From: Candidatus Omnitrophota bacterium
GTDB taxonomy: Bacteria > Omnitrophota > Koll11 > VGKN01
Direction: 5' to 3'
Assembly (NCBI GenBank): GCA_016867055.1
Contig: VGKN01000121.1
Location: 1 to 5,382, forward strand
DNA length: 5,382 nt
In this document: piece by piece, positions 1-5,382 of the stretch
Layout of the letters: the number at the start of each line of letters is the position of its first letter
Numbering within the stretch: position 1 is the first letter of the stretch
The notes under the pieces: generated by a model
What the model saw: only the letters and a program-made list of their open reading frames with translations
Told to the model about the DNA's origin: nothing
Database searches by the model: none
Program-made: the position numbers and the translations under genes

Positions 1-3000
1 AAGTTTTGTATATCAGCCTTTATAAGAGTAAATAATCTCTCATAAGCTTGTTTCATATCGGTTATATCTGATTGTGTACATGGAGCATTTTCCCCCATGA
101 GATCTGGGCCCGTAGTAATTTTAAGCCAGGAGAGTATGCTCATACTCCTTACATAAATATCCTCTTTTTCATCAGACTTATAACGATTTAACTCATTAAA
201 AATTGGTAAGATTATATCGCGAGGCATATATCCATTAAAGGCAATCTCTCCTATCATAAAGGCAGCTTCTGCCCTTACAAGAGTAAAGTTTTTATTGTTA
301 GAAAGATAGGCTCTTAAAATATTTAGGCATTTTACCCGCATTGACTCCTCAACTGGTGATATATATTCATCCGGTGTGTTTTTATGTAAGCCGAGAGCGC
401 CCAAGGTCCATATTGCCCTGAACGAGATGTCCTCATTTGACAATACATCTTCAGCTTCAACGGGGGGATTCTCTGTTACAATGTCTAAGTAGTCTTTTGC
501 TACATTGAAAATCAAATCCCTTAACTCGGGTGTAATGTCTATATTCTTCTCAATAGCTATATTCATAATTGCCTCAGATATCATAACCCTGCCCTGAATA
601 GGACGATTCTCATTCTTTAGATACTCTTGCAGATGCTTGTATATAATATGCTGATAGGTATGAATATCTGTTGCAGAATCCATACCTATCCTTTTCATAG
701 CTGTCATCAATGAATTAAAGAATACGATATTTACTCTTAAATCCCATATATCAAACAATCCTGAAAGCAAATCTACAATAACATCTCTATCAACATATAT
801 ATTTCTGCCAGCTTCACCAAGACCCTCAATAAATCCTGAGCTAAACCATATATAATCAGTATCTATTATTCCCTTCTTAATGGAATTGCTAAGCCAGATC
901 ATTAACTGATTTACTTCTGTATTATAATCATTTCTGCTCGTCCCAATTATCCTGCCTGCCAATCTTGCGAGCATACCAGCATAAATAAAGTCTCTTGCTG
1001 TCTCTTCTTTTTTAAATTCTTCTTCCATAAGATTAAATATTGTATCAATAATAACCCTTTCAGTAATTTGTGATGTATCTGGAGAAACTGCGATATTATA
1101 CAAAGTTTCTGCTATCAGCTGGCTTTCTCTTGGTAAGCTATATATCCTTCCTAATGCCAATATATAATTAATAGTAGTTTGATACATAGTCTGTTTATCA
1201 TAGGTGGGTATATTAAGTTGACTAATTACAACTACTTTAATCCTTAAGAGCTCGAGAGTTGTTTGAAGATTCCAAATCTCAATATCCTTAAAAAGTTGCT
1301 CAGGATTAAGGGTATCTAATTTTAATAATTCATTAAGCAACCCTTGCCTATCTATGCCTGCTGGTAGTTCGCTTACAAGAACATTTCGTATTAACTGAAG
1401 GGCAAATGGAGCTGTCCTATTATTTTTTAAATAAGGGTTGAGGTTGTCTAAACCTGATAAAATACTCTGCATCGTATTATTCTTAGATAAAAGCAAGCTT
1501 AGAAGTACGCTCTGAATAAGTCCACCGTCCACGCCCTCATTTGGTAGATAGCCTAATATAGCGTTATAAAGAATTTCTGTTGAACCTTGAGGTATTGGAC
1601 GAGACTGATCAAGTTCATATATAATTTTGATTAATCTATCGGCGATTGGGATATAGAGAGTTTTATCAACATTTAACTTTAAAAAATCAGCTATGATACG
1701 CAATTGTTCTGTGTATTGCGTATCGTTTATCTTGTTAGATTTAAGCAACGATAAAATGAGCGATTGAGTAGACTGAGTTAGTGTTACCTCACCCAGATTG
1801 AATAATGGCCATAGACGGTTTAATAAACTTTCGACCATTTGTTGGTTTAGAGGATTAACCTGATTAAGCTCTGCAAGAGTACCAATTATTGCTGTTAAAG
1901 CCTGTAAATTATCTTGTTTTATAGTATCTAATAAAGTTAGCAACTTCTGTGTCTGGGCACTTATATCTGTTCTTTCTTCAAGCAGAATGATTATTGAATC
2001 TTTAGCTTCTTTTTTAACCTGCATATTTCCTTTTACAAGGAGGGTGGTTAGAATATCAAATATCTTTGTATCAATATTTGTAGCAGGCGTAATATGCTCT
2101 TGTGTTACTATAAGACTGATAAGGTGGGATATGCTAATAATAACTGCTATGTCGCTACCTCTGGTTTCTAAAACATTGTTTGAAACAGAAACTATCTCAG
2201 CTATTCTATCCTTTGGAATTCCTTTTATCTGGTGTATATCTATAAGGATTCCTAAGAGAGCGGTTATGTTTGGATTATCTTGTTTTATTTGAGCAATGAC
2301 CCAATCTACAGTATTTATAGTATTAATATCCAACGCCATTAGCTCTCGTAAAAGCTCGCTTGCCTCTTCTGCCTCTTTAAGGGCTCCGCCAGATATAATC
2401 CTAAAGCTATATTCTCTCACTATGTTTAGCACATCAGATGAAACTGCCCTGCTATGGAGAATCTCCTTTATTAATTTAATATTATAACTATCACTACCTT
2501 TAACCAAACTTCTTATAAATACATCCACCTGAGAATCAGAAAGCGATAATTCCACCCTGCGATCAGGTGCTGCAATATAAACTGTCTTAACCAAAGCTAA
2601 GATTGTTTCGTCTATTAAACCAACTAGTCCTACTACACTCGGATCATCTTGATTTTCCAACAAAACTTTTCTGATATTAAGTAAAACCTCTAAGCTATCG
2701 TGGGCATTAGTAATATCTCCTTGCGTTAAAAGCTCTTTCTTTATCTCCAGTAGATTATGCAGTACAACATAATTAATAATACCTGAGGACATTTTGACAT
2801 ATTGAATTCTTAATTTCTCATCAACATTAGTATTTGTAAATCTTCTCACATAAGTATCTGTTGGTTGCAAACCAGAATTAGCTCCAACAACTATGCCGTG
2901 GCCTGCCCAAACAGACTCAATGGTTTCAAACCCTATATCTGCATCGGTTATGACAGCAGTTAATAACCTACTAGCATCATCATCTCCAGTATTAGCTCTA

Positions 3001-5382
3001 TCTGCCAAAAATCTAATCAGTGGCTCATAAACTTCTTTCGGGCAAGTAAAATCATTTGTTAATAAATCTAACATAGAAACCATCGCTAAGTTATGGGTAA
3101 CCATATCTTCTGACTCATATGCACGCTCAAGGATTAAAAGTGAATCTTGCATTGGAGTGGTCAATCCTTCATACTCTTTTTTCCTTTCTACCATACCAGG
3201 GATATTCTGGGATATCTCAACAAATCTCTGTAATCTCCCTCCGGCTATTGCAATAATTGTCCTGTGCACAACAACATTGGTAACAGAAAAATCTCTGGAA
3301 TCAGTTGGATAATTTTTACTTAAATATTTAACCAACAAAGCTCCTGCCTGATCCTCGCTAATTATATTACCATAATTATCCCTTCGTTCTATTCCACCTA
3401 TAATTACCTTTAAACCTAATTGTTCAAGCACCCAGAGAAGCCTAAGTTCCATAAATAGATCTTCATTAGACCTTGCTTTGTCAATTTCTTCAGTAATGGG
3501 TGCAAAGAAATTTTTATAGTCATTAATCCCACCTCCTAGACCTGTATCAATAAGATAGCCATCTGTAACAAGGTAAATATCTCCCTCTGAAAAACCACGG
3601 GTTGCTGTAGACTTAATCTGAGCGACTGTCAAATCTACTAATGTCCTTGCAGCGATATCGCTTAATAGTTTATTTCTACCTTCAGATATCATTGGCATAA
3701 GGGCTTCAAAAAGATACCTAAACCACAGGCCTCCTGTATGGGCAGGATCAAATATCGGTGCCCTTGTGGGTAGTCTTTCTAACATATTCAAGATTATTTC
3801 TTTTACTCTATCATCTTTTCTTGTTGCTAAAAGATTATATATTGCCCTAAGACCAGTATCTGATTTTTCAAGGTCTCCTCTTAAAATATCTATCTTAACC
3901 GTCTTACTCAATACTTCAGGCTTATTAATTCTACTTGCAAAATTAAGGATAGCATCTCTAGTAAACCCAGCAAGCTGTTCATCTTCGGTGTCAAAGAACT
4001 CTAATAGTTTCATAAAAGCTTCAGTTGTAATTTGTTTATCCAGCTCTTTATCAGAATATATATAAGTTCCAATCTTAACTATAGTATCCAATACATCTGG
4101 ACAACTCTTCAATGCTTTATCGGGAGTAGCTAAAATCTCAAAAGACCATTCCTCTAATCTGTAAATAATTTTGGTTGCCTCTTCAGGATTATCGTATGCC
4201 AACTTTGCTATCGCCTCAGAAGCTTGCTGTCTAACGATTGGGTCTGAATGATTTAAATAGTCTAATAACTTATCTAATTCTATTGAAATGTCAACAGGTG
4301 TAGGCGTTGGAGTAGGAATAATTGGTGTAACAACAACCTCGGCGGGTGTTGGAGCTTGCGTAATTAGAGTCTGTGTATAGAGATTCTGCGCATAAATAGT
4401 TCCAGCTAAACCTAATGCAGATGTTAATATTCCTATAAGTATTCCAGTTCTATAATCTAATCCACGGCGGTTTAGTTTATCTTTAAATACTAAACTAAGG
4501 ATGGCTATAAATACACTAACTACCAAATCAATCAGACTAACAACGCCTAAGGTAATTGATAATAGATTTTGTCTTTGTATAATTCTATCCGCTTCAGTAA
4601 CCAGTTTAGGCACCTCGGGTAATTTTACTTTCGGCGTCGTTATCGGAGGTGGAGTCTCTAATGGTGTATACGGAATTGTGCTTATTTCTATCGGTTCTTC
4701 AACCGCTTCAAGAAGTCCAAGAATATAGTTTACAAATTCATCTACAGTCCAATTGCGTGTTACTAAATAATAACTAAGCACACCTCGCAACTTATCATCT
4801 AAACCGCCTTCTGGATTACTACGCCAAAGCAAGAAGAATACATTAATATCCCTAATACCAAGTGCCCTAAAAACCTGCTCTACCTTTGGATGATAACCCA
4901 AGTCATAAAGTTTACTAAAAAATTTTATAAAGTTCTTTGCATCCCAGTTAAGACCATCTTTTACTGTAGGGGTAGTGAGGTCATCAGGACATAAGAAGTA
5001 GCTTAAGACTCCTATAGTGGTTTGTTGCTCTGGAGTTAATTGGGTAAATGGGTTACGAAAGAGTGCATAGGCTGCATTGGCATCGGCAAAGTTAAGGACT
5101 GTGCGCACCTTGAAATCCTGGGCAATGTCGTATATCCTGCCAAAGAAGGTGGTAAACTGCGTAGCATCCCAGTTAAGACCATCTTTTACTGTAGGGGTAG
5201 TGAGGTCATCAGGAGATAAGAAGTAGCTTAAGACTCCTATAGTGGTTTGTTGTTCTGGAGTTAATTGGGTAAATGGGTTAGGAAAGAGTGTGTAGGCTGC
5301 ATTGGCATCGGCAAAGTTAAGGACTGTGCGCACCTTGAAATCCTGGGCAATGTCGTATATCCTGCCAAAGAAGGTTGTGAAT
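1..5382 (-). CDS. Giant membrane-anchored HEAT/ARM-like repeat protein, partial at both ends
   Basis: The minus strand reads open from 5381 to 3, giving 1793 codons without a stop in AT-rich DNA, which cannot plausibly be chance. Neither end is present. No ATG occurs in this frame until residue 457 (4013-4011), and coding character is continuous through the repeat region to the right edge, so the true start lies outside. In order it holds 75-residue tandem repeats (1-229), a proline-rich spacer (230-260), a two-segment membrane hairpin (273-335), a TP-rich spacer (343-363) and a long helical solenoid (364-1793). HEAT-like signatures include DPIVRQQASEAIAKLA (380-395) and VRAEAAFMIGEIAFN (1702-1716). 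Cysteine is rare. HEAT/ARM solenoids are generally binding scaffolds. By the positive-inside rule both large domains would face outward, so I infer an exported, membrane-anchored interaction protein. No complete catalytic motif was seen. I do not recognise the whole protein. The reading frame is near certain; the function is unknown. Confidence 0.95.
653..690. repeat. Perfect 10-bp inverted repeat with 18-base spacer
   Basis: The arm gataggtatg (653-662) is matched by its reverse complement at 681-690. It falls within the codons for RIGMDSATDIHTYQ. No flanking signal suggests a function, and it is inside an uninterrupted coding frame, so it is recorded only as a sequence fact. Confidence 0.3.
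1695..1724. repeat. Perfect 10-bp inverted repeat inside the coding region
   Basis: The arm gatacgcaat (1695-1704) is exactly reversed and complemented at 1715-1724, with a 10-base spacer. It lies in the codons for DTQYTEQLRI. It could form a hairpin in the mRNA, but there is no T-run beside it and no reason to call it a terminator in the middle of a gene. It may well be chance. Confidence 0.4.
3192..3593 (-). other. Alpha/beta segment interrupting the solenoid
   Basis: Residues 597-730 break the helical pattern. A likely strand-turn-strand occurs at DIYLVTDGYLIDTG (601-614), followed by a glycine-rich LGGG, a helix pair around 627-655, and a probable hairpin VIIGG-IERRDNYGNII (from about residue 660). 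A hydrophobic stretch VVVHRTIIAIAGG ends at 715. The opening resembles the strand pair and IDTG of metallo-beta-lactamase folds, but the metal-binding HxHxDH motif is absent. The boundaries are approximate and the identity is uncertain; it could be an inserted domain or an elaborated solenoid turn. Confidence 0.5.
3594..4292 (-). other. First HEAT/ARM-like solenoid block
   Basis: Residues 364-596 start with a textbook HEAT unit: helix LDKLLDYLN, a turn with DP at 380-381, VR at 383-384, then helix ASEAIAKLAYDN (387-398). Further amphipathic helix pairs follow at about 40-residue spacing, for example AFMKLLEFFDT, FTRDAILNFASRI, GLRAIYNLLAT and VKEIILNMLERL. The hydrophobic pattern and helix-turn-helix rhythm support an alpha-solenoid, although only the first unit matches the HEAT consensus closely. 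Such solenoids usually bind proteins or peptides. No partner can be named. Confidence 0.8.
4293..4355 (-). other. Pro/Thr-rich spacer after the membrane hairpin
   Basis: Residues 343-363 contain a low-complexity run ending PTPTPTP (356-362), encoded by imperfect trinucleotide repeats. Such TP linkers are typical between the membrane anchor and the folded domain of exported bacterial proteins. It separates transmembrane segment 2 from the first HEAT-like repeat. Confidence 0.8.
4377..4448 (-). other. Predicted transmembrane segment 2, signal-peptide-like
   Basis: Residues 312-335 run through GILIGILTSALGLAGTIYAQ. The stretch is hydrophobic and rich in small residues, directly after the basic loop at 300-311. 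A basic patch, a hydrophobic core and then an IYA-Q boundary at 331/332 also resemble a signal peptide with a signal peptidase I site. It lies far inside an open frame with no in-frame ATG nearby, so an internal membrane helix is the preferred reading. The C-terminal solenoid would then be on the outer side. Confidence 0.75.
4485..4565 (-). other. Predicted transmembrane segment 1
   Basis: Residues 273-299 run from LLSITLGVVS to AILSLVF and are almost wholly hydrophobic, with one internal acidic residue (D285). The segment is preceded by a mixed-charge stretch with R266 and R270 and followed by a basic loop (300-311) containing K300, K302, R305, R306 and R311 against D301 and D309. By the positive-inside rule the loop should be cytoplasmic, which puts the N-terminal repeat domain on the outer side. 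D285 is unusual in a membrane helix and may lie near a helix-helix contact. Confidence 0.8.
4602..4694 (-). other. Proline-rich spacer before the membrane hairpin
   Basis: Residues 230-260 contain nine prolines, including a PPP at 244-246, mixed with Thr, Ile, Val, Lys and Glu. This composition disfavours helix and fits an extended linker between the 75-residue repeat domain and the first membrane segment. Confidence 0.8.
4722..4937 (-). repeat. Diverged third copy of the 75-aa repeat plus start of a fourth
   Basis: After a shared DGLNWDA (142-148) the protein continues with NFIKFFSKLYDLGYHPKV (150-167) where copies A/B have QFTTFFGRIYDIAQDFKV, and with GVLSYYL (200-206) where they have GVLSYFL. 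The spacing from DGLNWDA to VLSY differs by one residue, so this is the same fold with most surface positions changed. A further NWTVDEFVNYI (210-220) resembles the NWDATQFTTFF start of a unit, suggesting a truncated fourth repeat that caps the array before the proline spacer. DNA identity to the other copies is low past 4938, so this unit is much older. Homology is judged by eye from a small number of aligned positions. Confidence 0.75.
4939..5163 (-). repeat. 75-aa tandem repeat, copy B (full length)
   Basis: This complete 225-bp unit lies directly against copy A. Over the comparable 219 bases there are eight differences. Three change an amino acid: T31 to A106, P34 to R109 and S56 to C131 (copy A to copy B). 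Four are synonymous, and one is the third base of a codon cut by the edge. The near identity points to recent duplication or continuing homogenisation. Hand-counted GC is 102 of 225 (45%), higher than in much of the solenoid. Identity stops sharply at 4938, just after the DGLNWDA motif, where the diverged third unit begins. Confidence 0.96.
5164..5382 (-). repeat. 75-aa tandem repeat, copy A (cut by window edge)
   Basis: This is the more N-terminal visible copy of a 225-bp direct repeat. It matches 4939-5163 at 211 of 219 positions by hand count, with no gaps. Residues 1-73 include FKVRTVLNFADANAAYTLF (15-33), LTPEQQ (40-45), GVLSYFLSPDD (49-59) and DGLNWDA (67-73). The unit looks mostly helical, with aromatic and leucine positions packing a small bundle and a short polar TTPTVK linker joining it to the next unit. 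The period is exactly 75 codons, so the frame is kept. I recognise no named domain family. More copies may exist beyond the right edge, since the repeat is still running there. Confidence 0.95.

Larger units (their letters stand above)
3..3191 (-). other. Long C-terminal HEAT/ARM-like solenoid, continuing past the left edge
   Basis: Residues 731-1793 are dominated by amphipathic helices with leucine and isoleucine spacing and short polar turns. Recognisable HEAT-like pieces include MQVKKEAKDSIIILLEE, ISFRAIWTLGALGLH (R1655) and VRAEAAFMIGEIAFN (1702-1716). The unit length is variable and most units are degenerate, so I give no exact count; at about 40 residues each the block would hold roughly 25. 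One loop near 820-850 with GHGIVVGANSG is not helical. There is no stop codon and no C-terminal sorting signal before the left edge. The block is slow to show sequence-level repetition, unlike the near-identical 75-residue repeats at the other end. Confidence 0.75.

Noticed and set aside
653..690. Inverted repeat as a transcription terminator
   Set aside because: It lies within the open coding frame, has an 18-base spacer and lacks an adjacent T-run on either strand.
1987..2292. Plus-strand ORF of 101 codons
   Set aside because: It is antisense to the continuous minus-strand gene. Its hydrophobic, Ile/Ser/Phe-rich translation is what the reverse complement of helical Lys/Glu/Asp-rich codons gives, and no domain is recognisable.
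2296..2487. Plus-strand ORF of 63 codons
   Set aside because: Short, Ser/Leu-rich antisense shadow of the solenoid coding region with no recognisable motif.
4011..4013. First in-frame ATG (residue 457) as a possible gene start
   Set aside because: The HEAT-like units begin about 90 residues earlier and the frame is coding through the membrane segments and repeats, so starting here would cut a solenoid block. The true start is outside the window.
3766..4065. Plus-strand ORF of 99 codons
   Set aside because: Antisense shadow rich in Ser and Leu, lying opposite well-formed helical repeats on the minus strand.
4501..4728. Plus-strand ORF of 75 codons with a glycine-rich stretch
   Set aside because: The GGG run is the antisense of the proline codons in the linker at 4602-4694, so the gene-like look is a by-product of the real protein.
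4939..5382. Direct repeats as CRISPR or a mobile-element duplication
   Set aside because: The unit is 225 bp, directly abutting without spacers, and keeps the reading frame. It is a protein repeat, not a CRISPR array or a target-site duplication.

Overview
The window is one uninterrupted protein-coding stretch on the minus strand, open at both edges. Reading down from position 5381 to position 3 gives 1793 consecutive sense codons with no stop, so both the start (beyond the right edge) and the stop (beyond the left edge) lie outside. There is no intergenic DNA, RNA gene, promoter, terminator, CRISPR array or mobile element. The smaller plus-strand ORFs are antisense shadows of this gene. Residue numbers below count from the first complete minus-strand codon (5381-5379 = residue 1).

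Layout in protein order (right to left on the map). Residues 1-148 carry a 75-residue tandem repeat (225 bp at DNA level); the two visible copies are about 96% identical. Residues 149-229 hold a strongly diverged third copy and the beginning of a fourth. Residues 230-260 are a proline-rich spacer. Residues 273-299 and 312-335 are two hydrophobic, probably membrane-spanning segments joined by a short basic loop. Residues 343-363 are a second Pro/Thr spacer with a TPTPTP run. From residue 364 to the left edge the protein is almost entirely helical with HEAT/ARM-like character. It is interrupted by a strand- and glycine-containing segment (about 597-730) and a shorter Gly/His-containing loop (about 820-850). 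The N-terminal repeats and C-terminal solenoid therefore sit on either side of a membrane hairpin, and the positive-inside rule would place both on the outer (periplasmic or exported) face.

The DNA is AT-rich, with Arg mostly AGA/AGG, Ile often ATA and the standard genetic code (Trp is TGG, no in-frame TGA). The organism looks bacterial, probably an uncultivated lineage with very large genes. Omnitrophota and similar phyla are a reasonable guess from the giant helical-repeat architecture, but nothing here fixes the taxonomy. I do not recognise the whole protein and assign no enzymatic function. The best-supported reading is a membrane-anchored giant scaffold or interaction protein.
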